Assembly (NCBI RefSeq): GCF_000243135.2
Contig: NC_019903.1
Location: forward strand, 2,022,001-2,086,000
Direction of reading: 5' to 3'
From: Desulfitobacterium dichloroeliminans LMG P-21439
GTDB taxonomy: Bacteria; Bacillota; Desulfitobacteriia; Desulfitobacteriales; Desulfitobacteriaceae
Length of the DNA stretch: 64,000 nucleotides
The translations under genes and the position numbers were made by a program. The notes beneath the pieces were generated by a model. The model was not told the origin of the DNA, did no database searches, and was given only the letters and a program-made list of their open reading frames with translations. This document shows positions 50,951 to 59,415 of the stretch, piece by piece (positions within the stretch are counted from its first letter, which is position 1; the number at the start of each line of letters is the position of its first letter).

Positions 50951-53044
50951 CTATTCAGAAGATAATGGAGTTTCTTTGCTTTCATCTTTGTACAAAAAGA
51001 TAACCGCTTTGAAGAGATCTCCATCCACTTCAATGGCAAAGCTTCCTTTTTGTATCTCAATCAAGCTTTGCACGATGGAGAGCCCCAATCCGCTTCCTTG
51101 ACTCGTTCTTGATTCATCTCCTCGTTTAAACCGTTCCATCAACTCCGTGGCAGATATATTAAGTTCATAGGCTGAGATGTTCTTGATCGTCAATCTGACG
51201 CCCGGACCCGCTTCCGCAAGATCGACATATACTCGCGAACCCTCTTGGGCATATTTGAAAATATTGGAGAAGAGATTCTCGATAGATCGCCACAAGAGCC
51301 GTCCATCAGCTTTGATCCACATTTTTTCTCGGGGGTAACTCAATTTAAAATCTAACCTGCGTTCTTGGATTTTTTCATCTAATTCTCCTAAACCTTGCGT
51401 CAAAAGCGAGACGATATCAATTCTCTCAAAGGTTACAGGAATATCTCCACTGGAGGCCTTGGCGGCTTCAAAAAGATCATCGGTCAACACCTTTAGGCGC
51501 TGTGATTTTTGATCGAGAATCTCCACATATTCCTTGATTTTCTCTGGATCCTCTTCCATCTTTAATAAATCTACATAGGTGATGATAGATGTTAAAGGGG
51601 TTCGAATATCATGGGATACATTGGTAATCAATTCCGTTTTCAATCGTTCACTTTTGATCTCATTTTCTACAGCCTTGTTAAGTCCATCAGTTATGGAATT
51701 GATATCATCGGCGAGTCGAGCAAGCTCCCCCGTTCCCGTGATATCGATCTTCTGAGTAAGCTCACCTTCCTTAACTCGCTTGACCCCTTCTTTAATGGCC
51801 TTAAATTCTTTGACTTTCTTATAGGACAACCAAACCGCCACCCCGATGGTGATGGGGAACATGAAGAAGGTCAAAGCGACACAGGCAGGGTATCCAATAG
51901 CAATAATAGCCGTCTTAACGCCCAGACTCCCACTATCATAAATAGCTTTAAGTCCGGAAAATAGCTTATGAAATACCGTATAGATTAACGTGTGCTTGAG
52001 TAAGGTTCTATTCTTCAAGTGCTTAACCAAGGATAAGACAAAGAACAGTCCCAAGGCCGCGATGCCAAACGTTATGAAGTTAAATATCTCTGCACCTAAT
52101 CTATCACGGTACAGCTCGATACCGAGAGCAATCCATAGGGTAATTAAGCCAAGGCAAATCAAACTAGTGATATCGTTATAGATTCGCTCCAAAGGATAGA
52201 AGTGAACTTCTTGGTCCTCACGAGAATTTCTACCCCAGATAAAAATCAGATAAATAAAGGTGATAATAAAACCTGCTCCAAACACAGCCATCCGGTTAAA
52301 GGCCTGACTAGCAACCTCTTTATCACTCTGCCAGTCGATAATACGTGGGTTTAAAAAATCCTCGGTGAAGCCCACATACAACGCATCAGGGTAATCCTGG
52401 GAGTAATAATCTGGAGTAAGCCAATAGAAATGAGGATTAGCTTCGATCTCCCGCGGAAAAACCTCCCGGGTATAACCATCGAAAATGATTGAAGCAGGAT
52501 ACGAGGTGTACCCTTCGATAAGATGGGTCTCATTATTAGAGAATTCAAAATCCCCATCTTTCACAAAATACTTTAATCCTTCATACTCATTGAGCCGTTG
52601 CAAAATAGAATGATATTCATAGAGATCCTCTTGAATCATGCGTGCTTTCAGTTCGGCGATTTCATTGGGATAGGCTTCTTGGAAAACGCGATAGTTTTCC
52701 GCTTCCGACTGGTTAGGATTATATTTTTCTGAGCGGTCCCGGAACTCCCAGAAGAGATTATCTGATTTATTCCTTAGGTCATCTTCTGAGATATCCCCGC
52801 CTGCTAGGATATGCTCTTCATTTTTATATTGGCTGAGATGTCTTAGATCGTCAATAATGCTACTACTATCTTGAATGAAGCTCTCGCTCTGGTAATAGCT
52901 TTTCTCTAAGGAAACGTCAAAGTTGCTGCGATTAATGATGACAAGAGCTTGAGTTACTGTTTGCGTAAAACAGAACACCATAAGGATAAAAGCCAGTACC
53001 TTTACAAGAGGTGAATGGCTAAAGCTTTTCGATTTTATATCCAA
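50951..53044 (-). CDS. Large membrane sensor histidine kinase
   Basis: 697 residues. One N-terminal membrane segment (about 14-34) precedes an extracytoplasmic domain of about 210 residues rich in Tyr, Asp and Glu. Then come four or more membrane segments (about 250-410), HAMP (VKRVKEGELTQKIDITGTGE), HisKA (LITNVSHDIRTPLTSIITYV) and HATPase_c (LWRSIENLFSNIFKYAQEGS, GSGLGLSIVQSLIE). The start is TTG at 53044, inside the last codons of the response regulator (26-bp overlap), so translation is coupled. The multi-pass arrangement is unusual for simple sensors and resembles VanS/YcbM-like intramembrane types only loosely. Signal unknown. Confidence 0.9.
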   Translation of the reverse strand: MDIKSKSFSHSPLVKVLAFILMVFCFTQTVTQALVIINRSNFDVSLEKSYYQSESFIQDSSSIIDDLRHLSQYKNEEHILAGGDISEDDLRNKSDNLFWEFRDRSEKYNPNQSEAENYRVFQEAYPNEIAELKARMIQEDLYEYHSILQRLNEYEGLKYFVKDGDFEFSNNETHLIEGYTSYPASIIFDGYTREVFPREIEANPHFYWLTPDYYSQDYPDALYVGFTEDFLNPRIIDWQSDKEVASQAFNRMAVFGAGFIITFIYLIFIWGRNSREDQEVHFYPLERIYNDITSLICLGLITLWIALGIELYRDRLGAEIFNFITFGIAALGLFFVLSLVKHLKNRTLLKHTLIYTVFHKLFSGLKAIYDSGSLGVKTAIIAIGYPACVALTFFMFPITIGVAVWLSYKKVKEFKAIKEGVKRVKEGELTQKIDITGTGELARLADDINSITDGLNKAVENEIKSERLKTELITNVSHDIRTPLTSIITYVDLLKMEEDPEKIKEYVEILDQKSQRLKVLTDDLFEAAKASSGDIPVTFERIDIVSLLTQGLGELDEKIQERRLDFKLSYPREKMWIKADGRLLWRSIENLFSNIFKYAQEGSRVYVDLAEAGPGVRLTIKNISAYELNISATELMERFKRGDESRTSQGSGLGLSIVQSLIEIQKGSFAIEVDGDLFKAVIFLYKDESKETPLSSE

Positions 53045-53705
53045 TTCCCCACACCACCTTCAAATATTTGGGCTCCTTCGGATTGATTTCAATCTTTTCC
53101 CGAATCTTGCGAATATGAACGGCAACCGTATTTTCGGCACTGAAAGCTGTTTCATTCCAGACGTTTTCGTAGATTTGATCAATGGAGAAAACTCTCCCCG
53201 CATTAGAGGTCAGTAGCATCAGGATCTTATACTGAACCGGAGTTAACTTGACTTCTTCATCATCTACGGTGACGCATTTGCTTTCGTCATCGATCACCAA
53301 ACCACCGGACTGATAGATATTGGTTTGAGACTCCATGCTTCCTAAGGTCGTATATCTTCGTAGCTGAGATTTGACACGAGCGATTAATTCCAGAGGATTA
53401 AAGGGCTTGGTAATATAGTCATCTGCGCCCATGTTGAGACCCATGATTTTATCCGTATCTTCGGATTTAGCGGAAAGTATAATCACTGGAATATTTAGCT
53501 CCTCTCTGATTTTCATGGTAGCTCTGATCCCATCCATTTGAGGCATCATAATATCCATAATCACCAGATGAATCGTCTCTGCTTCGACAACCTCAAGGGC
53601 TTCAAGGCCATTAAAGGCTTTGTAGATTGTGTATCCTTCATGGGTTAAGTAGATTTTAATAGCTTCGACTATTTCTTTATCATCATCGCATACAAGAATG
53701 TTCAT
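53019..53705 (-). CDS. OmpR/PhoB-family response regulator
   Basis: 228 residues. Phospho-acceptor Asp in HLVIMDIMMPQMDGIRAT, Lys in GADDYITKPFNPLE, and a winged helix ending ENTVAVHIRKIREKIEINPK then VVWGIGYKIEKL. It is the first gene of the pair with the large kinase. GAGAGGAG precedes the ATG. A perfect palindrome with an overlapping direct repeat lies about 105 bp upstream and may be its own operator. Confidence 0.93.
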   Translation of the reverse strand: MNILVCDDDKEIVEAIKIYLTHEGYTIYKAFNGLEALEVVEAETIHLVIMDIMMPQMDGIRATMKIREELNIPVIILSAKSEDTDKIMGLNMGADDYITKPFNPLELIARVKSQLRRYTTLGSMESQTNIYQSGGLVIDDESKCVTVDDEEVKLTPVQYKILMLLTSNAGRVFSIDQIYENVWNETAFSAENTVAVHIRKIREKIEINPKEPKYLKVVWGIGYKIEKL

Positions 53706-53809
53706 TTAGGGTACTCCTCTCACCAACTTCGTACAAATTGCATCACGCCCTTATTTATTACTTTAGAGCAATGATACCCTTTAATTCTTATTATTCTTCA
53801 GGCATAAAT

Positions 53810-53826
53810 CTTAAGAAGTTCTTAAG
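53810..53826. promoter_or_regulatory. 17-bp palindrome upstream of the response regulator
   Basis: CTTAAGAAGTTCTTAAG is a perfect 8+1+8 palindrome. Seen as direct repeats, TTAAGAAGTT and TTAAGGTTGA lie 11 bp apart, the spacing favoured by OmpR/PhoB regulators. It is a candidate autoregulatory site. Confidence 0.5.
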
Positions 53827-53879
53827 GTTGATACTATATTAGAGCAACCCAAGCGTCAGGGAAGTCTTTTAGTCAAAAT

Positions 53880-53914
53880 ATGCTACTGTGGGTCCCAAAG
53901 GCCTACAGTAGCAT
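53880..53914 (-). terminator. Probable terminator of the amidohydrolase
   Basis: The arms ATGCTACTGT and ACAGTAGCAT form a perfect stem 30 bp after the stop. The minus-strand tail ATTTTGAC is weakly T-rich. Confidence 0.6.
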
Positions 53915-53943
53915 ATCCCAAAAACCACATCATATTAGGCATG

Positions 53944-55124
53944 TCAAATTCCCAAGCGCTTGGGAATTTGAAGTTGTAAGCAGCTTAAGGGGGTCCCCAC
54001 TTCCAATTTGCCATACTCCGGTAACCCACAGATTCGGGCATTTTCTTGAGTAGCCAGGCGATAGATATCGTTCGTAGGAATCCCAGCGTCCTCCATCCAG
54101 CTCATTTCATCCAGGAAAGAACCGCCATGCGGAACAGCATAGGCACCTGCATCCGTGCCCATTCCTAACCGTATACCCATATCGTAGGCTTCTTTAACTC
54201 GTTTAAGATGGTCATTGAGTATTCGACGCAAATTATCCATTTCCGAACGAGAATATCTGCCTGAAGGATATTTTAAAAGATTACCTATAGGAGCAACCGT
54301 AGGTACCCAGGCAATCTCACCCTCTTTAACCTTCTTTAGGTGTGCAGAAGTCATATAATACCCATGTTCTATGGAATCCACTCCGGCGGCAATCGCTCTG
54401 GAGATTCCCTCTTCCCCGCTGGCATGAGCCATAACTAAGATTCCTCTTTTGTGAGCGGAATCCACTAAATTTCCGAGCTCCTTGATACTCCATTGAGCCG
54501 GTCCAACTTGTCCATAATGGCTAAAGGAAACAATTCCTGTCACAACTACTTTTAGCTGGTCTGCCCCTTGACGGAAGAACTCCTCTTTAAGTTGTTGCCA
54601 ATCCTGCACATTTTGAAAACCACGACCGAGAAAACGCCCATACATGCCATGTCTGGTCACTGCTTCCCGTACCGAGACTACCTTAGGCCCTAGCCATTCC
54701 TGATTTTCAAGGCGCTGCTTAGCAGCCCAAGCAAAGCCGGGCAAATCTCCCCCATCGCGTATAGCAACAATACCTAACTCTAAATAATGACGTAAAACAT
54801 CTTGAATACCCTTCTCGATCTGTGCGGAGTCCTGCCAGTTTTCAAGACATTGGAAAAAGTCGATACTGTCTAAAGCTAAATGCACATGAGTATCAATAAA
54901 TCCCGGCATAATGGATAGGACTGCCAAGGAAGTTCTTCAGAAGAAGCATGGCACTCCAGAGAGACGGTAGCGGGGCAAAGAGAACTCACCTTGCCCTTCT
55001 CCCATTTCAAGTGAATCGGTCCATCAATTCTGCCTAATTCAGGTGTCCAATACCCAGACACCATTGCCGATCCCTGATCGGGTATTGCTAATATCTTCTT
55101 TTCTGCACTGCAGGAAATATACAT
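53944..55124 (-). pseudogene. Amidohydrolase (imidazolonepropionase-like), frameshifted near its start
   Basis: A metal-dependent hydrolase in two frames. The first frame starts MYISCSAEKKILAIPDQG at 55124 behind AAGGAG and gives the N-terminal beta domain. Around 54911-54930 (after SSEELPW) the frame must change to reach MPGFIDTHVHLALDS, the first metal motif. Later motifs are MAHASGEEG, SIEHGYYM and GMGTDAGAYAVPHGG. Together they give about 393 residues, normal for the family. One base seems missing. It may be a real pseudogene or a sequencing error. Translation from the ATG at 54927 would give 327 residues without the small beta domain and may be inactive. Substrate unknown. Confidence 0.82.
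53945..53970. repeat. Perfect 26-bp palindrome over the amidohydrolase stop codon
   Basis: Both 13-base arms match exactly (arm CAAATTCCCAAGC). The inner 16 bases are identical to the palindrome at 2762-2777. It covers the last codons and part of the stop of the amidohydrolase. No T run follows, so it is not a plain terminator. Confidence 0.7.
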
Positions 55125-55136
55125 TTCTGCTCCTTT

Positions 55137-55544
55137 TTACTTTATATCCTTGGTACGAGTAATAAGGGAAAAAGTCGAGGAGCCAATAGCCACTAGGCTA
55201 TCGTTTTCATCGTACACATTGATGGTCCCTATAAAAAGCCGTTTTCCTGCTTTGACGAGATTGGCATAAGCATAGATATCTGAATCTACAACAGGCAAAA
55301 GATAATTCACCTTCAGTTCTACAGTAACCGCATAGTGATCAGGTCCGATCGTTTCATTAACTGCTACAGCCATAGCGGTATCGATGGCTGTAGCGATAAT
55401 ACCTCCATGCAGGCTTCCATGAACTTGTTTAAGATCATCTGTATTGTTAATCTTGACTCCTCGTTTACCTTGTTCATTCGTGATAATATCAATCCCTAAG
55501 TATCTCCATATATTACTAGTTCCTAGCACATCTAAACTTGCCAT
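55137..55544 (-). CDS. Hotdog-fold thioesterase (PaaI type)
   Basis: 135 residues with the PaaI signature HGSLHGGIIATAIDTAMAVA (Gly-Gly turn and catalytic Asp region) and VTVELKVNYLLPVVDSDIYA. It hydrolyses small or aromatic acyl-CoA thioesters, substrate undetermined. GGAGG lies 5 bases upstream. It lies 14 bp after the M3 peptidase and 12 bp before the amidohydrolase, so the three probably share a transcript. Confidence 0.87.
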   Translation of the reverse strand: MASLDVLGTSNIWRYLGIDIITNEQGKRGVKINNTDDLKQVHGSLHGGIIATAIDTAMAVAVNETIGPDHYAVTVELKVNYLLPVVDSDIYAYANLVKAGKRLFIGTINVYDENDSLVAIGSSTFSLITRTKDIK

Positions 55545-55558
55545 GTTTTCCTCCAGGA

Positions 55559-57253
55559 CTAAAACTTTAGATCATCCACCTCATTAAGCCACTCTTCAAT
55601 GGTACCGATAACTGATTGAACACATCCATCTTGGAAGGGAGAAACCAAATTCCCCAACTTAACCAAATCCAGAAATGACAAACTTCCGCCAACCTTACAT
55701 AACCCTAAGTAATCCTGCCAGGCCAGCTTTTCGTCTTCCCGGGATTTCTTCCAAAACTGAAACGCACAAATCTGGGCAAGGGTGTAGTCAATATAATAAA
55801 AAGGGTTGCCGAAGATATGACCCTGTTGGTGCCAATATCCCCCGTTCTCCAAATAATCATTATCTTCATAATCTCGATGGGGTAGGTATTTCTTTTCTAT
55901 AGCACGCCAAGCCGTTTTTCTTTGCTCCGCAGTCGCATCGGGGTTTTCATAGATAAAATGTTGAAATTCATCGACTGTCACTCCATAAGGAATAAAGAGT
56001 AACCCCTCACTTAGATGATTAAAGCGATATTTAGCGGCTTCATCTTCAAAAAACAGCTCCATCCAAGGCCAGGCAAAGAACTCCATACTCATGGAATGAA
56101 TTTCACAGGATTTGTAGGTCGGCCATTGGTATTCCGGTAGGGTATAATGGAGGCTGGAATACACTTGAAAAGCGTGACCCGCTTCATGGGTCAAGACATC
56201 CACATCTCCAGAGGTTCCATTAAAATTCGAAAAGATAAAGGGTGCCCGATGCTTACTGATATAGGTACAGTACCCACCGCCAGCCTTCCCCTTTTTGGTG
56301 ACCAGATCCATAAGCTCGTGATTGACCATATAGGCAAAGAATTCCTCCGTCTCCGGAGATAATTCTGTGTACATCCTTTTGCCCTGCTCAATAACCCAAG
56401 CGGGTTCACCATGGGGGTTAGGATTCCCTGAATTAAAGCTAATCTTTTCATCATAGTAATATAATTCCTGTAACCCCAGACGCTGTCGTTGACGTTCCCG
56501 CAAACGCGAAGCTACAGGAACAATATCCTCTTGAACCTGCTTGCGGAACTTAGCCACCATTTCCGCATTATAATCGGTGCGCAGCATCCGAGCATACCCC
56601 AATCCCACATAATTGGGGTAGCCCAGCTTCTGGGCAATCCGTGTCCGAACCTTTACCAATTGATCAAAAATAGAATCCAAGGTTTCTTCGTGTTCAGCAA
56701 AAAAAGCGTATTTCGCTGAACTGGCTTTTTTGCGAAGCTCCCGGTCCGGGGACTGCAAAAATGGCCCTAAACCTGATAGATTGCGCTCTTCCCCTTCAAA
56801 GAGAATCTTAGCCGAGGCAATCAGCTTAGTATATTCAGTGGACAATTTATTCTCGATCTGCAAATCTTCGATAATTTCCGGTTTAAAGGTCTTTAAGGTG
56901 AGTTCGGCCATGCGGAACAGCTGTTGCCCCCATTTCTTCTCTAACTCCGTGCGGAATGGGGAATCCAGTAATACCTGATAAAATTCCGAAATTAGTCCCT
57001 GGTAGATAGGTAGATTTTCGTCAAAGAACTCCTGTTCCCGCTCATAATAGGTGTCATTCGTATCGATGGATTGACGTATCGATGCAATTTGCATCATGGA
57101 GTCAAACTCTCCACGCAAGCTATTCAGCTTAACAAGAATGCCATCCTGCTCTTGAAAATGATCCGCTTCCTTAAATTGCTCCAGAAGAGTCCGGAATTCT
57201 CCTTGGTACTTTTCTATATCAGGACGTGCATAAGGAAAATCTTGAAATTTCAT
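55559..57253 (-). CDS. M3-family oligoendopeptidase
   Basis: 564 residues with the zinc motif THEAGHAF (HExxH) and the downstream Glu in SCEIHSMSMEFFAWPWMELF, then FGNPFYYIDYTLAQICAFQF. Length matches the PepF/M3B group. It is a cytoplasmic peptidase that cuts short peptides. It begins behind GGGGG, heading an operon with the hotdog and amidohydrolase genes. Confidence 0.93.
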   Translation of the reverse strand: MKFQDFPYARPDIEKYQGEFRTLLEQFKEADHFQEQDGILVKLNSLRGEFDSMMQIASIRQSIDTNDTYYEREQEFFDENLPIYQGLISEFYQVLLDSPFRTELEKKWGQQLFRMAELTLKTFKPEIIEDLQIENKLSTEYTKLIASAKILFEGEERNLSGLGPFLQSPDRELRKKASSAKYAFFAEHEETLDSIFDQLVKVRTRIAQKLGYPNYVGLGYARMLRTDYNAEMVAKFRKQVQEDIVPVASRLRERQRQRLGLQELYYYDEKISFNSGNPNPHGEPAWVIEQGKRMYTELSPETEEFFAYMVNHELMDLVTKKGKAGGGYCTYISKHRAPFIFSNFNGTSGDVDVLTHEAGHAFQVYSSLHYTLPEYQWPTYKSCEIHSMSMEFFAWPWMELFFEDEAAKYRFNHLSEGLLFIPYGVTVDEFQHFIYENPDATAEQRKTAWRAIEKKYLPHRDYEDNDYLENGGYWHQQGHIFGNPFYYIDYTLAQICAFQFWKKSREDEKLAWQDYLGLCKVGGSLSFLDLVKLGNLVSPFQDGCVQSVIGTIEEWLNEVDDLKF

Positions 57254-57306
57254 CTCACTACCCCCATATAAAGCTCACTGGCTTGGATCTAAACAATCCT
57301 AATTCC

Positions 57307-57936
57307 TTAATTTGTAATACCCAAAGCACTTTTTGCCATTTTATCAACATAATCATTGAATTCGTTGCCACTGTGGGCTTTTACCTTTTCAAAGCTATAA
57401 ATCCCACGATATTGGTTCATCATCTTGGCATAAGCTTGAGTAAATTCGTTTCTTGCCTTCCATTCTCCCGTCGCCCAATGAGCGATTCCGGCGTAATCAT
57501 GAAGAATGCGGATTTTAACCCCAAGCTGGGACGCTTTTTTTACCGCATAGAGGGCTGCCGCAATCTCTCCAGCCACATTTCGCATGGTTGCTGCCGCGGG
57601 ATTCTTACCCACATCGCTAGCTTCATAATGAACTCTACCCTCTTTGACAAAAGCATAGGCCCAGGCATACTGGCCATTGACAAAACTTCCATCGGTATAG
57701 ACTTCATAATCCGCTGGAAAAGAACTACTCTCCGAATTTAACTCCTCAGTGTCTATTGAACTTTGGAACAGTGATTCCCCATTATACCAAGCTTGGGCCT
57801 CTTCCCGAGTGGGAAAAGATTTATAAACTGCTCCAGAATAACCATGGATTGCTTTCTTGCACGTTTCCCAGGAGGTAAATACTCCCTTTTCCCGACCGTC
57901 ACGGACAGCGTAAAACTTCGGTTTTTGATTCCCCAT
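57307..57936 (-). CDS. rnhA: Ribonuclease H with viroplasmin-like N-terminus
   Basis: 209 residues. The N-terminal RNase_H-binding domain (KFYAVRDGREKGVFTSWETC, FPTREEAQAWYNG) recognises RNA-DNA hybrids. The catalytic domain shows VYTDGSFVNGQYAWAYAF, NVAGEIAAALYAV, HDYAGIAHWATGEW and VDKMAKSA, giving the Asp-Glu-Asp-Asp metal site. This is the eukaryotic-RNase-HI-like bacterial type. It removes RNA from hybrids during replication and repair. Confidence 0.93.
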   Translation of the reverse strand: MGNQKPKFYAVRDGREKGVFTSWETCKKAIHGYSGAVYKSFPTREEAQAWYNGESLFQSSIDTEELNSESSSFPADYEVYTDGSFVNGQYAWAYAFVKEGRVHYEASDVGKNPAAATMRNVAGEIAAALYAVKKASQLGVKIRILHDYAGIAHWATGEWKARNEFTQAYAKMMNQYRGIYSFEKVKAHSGNEFNDYVDKMAKSALGITN

Positions 57937-58006
57937 GAAATATATTCCTCATCTGCTAACTTTTTCTTTAATGGTAACACAAGGGTAGACCGCCTCGCAA
58001 TACATC

Positions 58007-58363
58007 TTAATTAGTGGCTACTTCCTTGAGGTTCTCGGCGATTTGATTGAGAAGTTTATTTATCTCCTGCTCCACATCCAAGGTCTCCGTATCGCACCAC
58101 TCACCCCAAAATCCTGTATGGTCTGTATAAATTCGATATAAAGGAACTTCTTCTTTGACCATGATTTCCTTAGCTTCATCCGGTAGGTTATCGCTAATCT
58201 TAGTGGCAACGTTCATCGCCATGCAAAGGGTTTCTTCGTTATGGGATAATTGCTCGATGACTTCAAACCCAATCCCTGAGGGTGCCCCTTGTTCATAGTA
58301 AAAGCTCATGATCAGGCTATCTAGATTTTCAAGATTTCCCGAGCGTTTTTGGTTTTCTGCCAC
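58007..58363 (-). CDS. Hypothetical small acidic protein
   Basis: 118 residues, GTG start with GGGGAGG 6 bases upstream. Acidic with NLPDEAKEIMVKEEVPLYRI, HTGFWGEWCDTETLD and a final amphipathic helix (EQEINKLLNQIAENLKEV). No membrane segment. I recognise no family. It lies between rnhA and the M50 protease genes on the same strand. Confidence 0.7.
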   Translation of the reverse strand: MAENQKRSGNLENLDSLIMSFYYEQGAPSGIGFEVIEQLSHNEETLCMAMNVATKISDNLPDEAKEIMVKEEVPLYRIYTDHTGFWGEWCDTETLDVEQEINKLLNQIAENLKEVATN

Positions 58364-58434
58364 GATTATTCCTCCCCATCCTTATTTGCTTTAGTTTATC
58401 CTTAGGGAGTTGTTTTCAATCCCTTTCGCTTAAG

Positions 58435-59226
58435 CTAAGCCAGAAGCTCCAAGGTATAGCTTAGTCCCATACCAAGGGAACCCACTAGGCCGAAATAAAG
58501 AATGGCAAACTGAACTCGCTCCTTCAAGGGTACCTCATAATAGACTGATAGTTCATGTCGCTTCTTCCAGAGGTTATAGACCTGAAATAAGCCTAAGAAC
58601 ACAATAATTAAGAGGATGGGATTGAAGGACCGAATCATAAGATAGATTAATATCGGGAGACCGACGAGCCATAGGTAGGGGGAAACGGCGGCAACAATTC
58701 GTCCTCCATCCAGAGGATGGACGGGAACTAAGTTAAATATATTAAGTAAAAAACCGACATAAGCGAGAACCAAGGCCAGTTCATACCCTGTTAGCCAATA
58801 GAGAAACAAGCAGAGTACCGCTGCAAGACTGCCAAAGAGAGGGCCTCCATAGCCGACCTGAGCTTCCATAACTGCATCTTTGGGAGTCTCCTTCATGCCA
58901 ATGAGAGCCCCAAGAAAGGGAATGAATACGGGACCTGATACCGCTAACCCCACTCGCTTGGCTGTAAGGTAATGTCCCATTTCATGCACAAAAAGCAAGG
59001 CCACAAATCCCAAGGCAAATTTTGCGCCATAAAAAACGGCATAGATCCAGACCGTTGCGAGCATAGAAACTGCAGTCGTAGCAAATTTACTAAGCTTAAG
59101 AAAGATGAAGAGAAACTTCAGCTTCGACAAAAGAAAAACAATTAAGAATTTCCCCTTTATCAAAAGGGCTATGACAAAGGCAGCTATAGCCATTAACCCC
59201 TTCTTCCGCTCTTTTTGAGGAGCCAC
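58435..59226 (-). CDS. M50-family site-2-protease-like metalloprotease
   Basis: 263 residues with about six membrane segments, zinc motif FVHEMGHYLTA (HExxH) and the second motif NLVPVHPLDGGRIVA. It cleaves within membranes, and in spore formers relatives act in sigma-factor processing, though SpoIVFB shares only these motifs. The GTG at 59226 lacks a strong ribosome site. The frame stays open upstream for 36 more hydrophilic codons (RQEHWIENREGFSPEREDEL) to a perfect AAGGAG, where only ATC (59334) is start-like. The true N-terminus may therefore be longer. Confidence 0.87.
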   Translation of the reverse strand: MAPQKERKKGLMAIAAFVIALLIKGKFLIVFLLSKLKFLFIFLKLSKFATTAVSMLATVWIYAVFYGAKFALGFVALLFVHEMGHYLTAKRVGLAVSGPVFIPFLGALIGMKETPKDAVMEAQVGYGGPLFGSLAAVLCLFLYWLTGYELALVLAYVGFLLNIFNLVPVHPLDGGRIVAAVSPYLWLVGLPILIYLMIRSFNPILLIIVFLGLFQVYNLWKKRHELSVYYEVPLKERVQFAILYFGLVGSLGMGLSYTLELLA

Positions 59227-59415
59227 GTTATGTTCACCATCCAGGTTTAGCTCATCTTCTCGTTCGGGAGAGAATCCTTCCCTATTTTCAATCCAATGCT
59301 CTTGTCTATTATTCTCATGGTTAAACTTATCGATGTTCCATCTCTCCTTCCTTGACTTTATCCTCTATACTCTTAACTCTATGCACTTTGGGTGGGCGAA
59401 GGATAACTCAACAAT

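Noticed and set aside
53945-53970. The 26-bp palindrome as a simple terminator
   Set aside because: No T run follows on either strand, and a better terminator hairpin lies at 53880-53914; its core is also repeated near a promoter.
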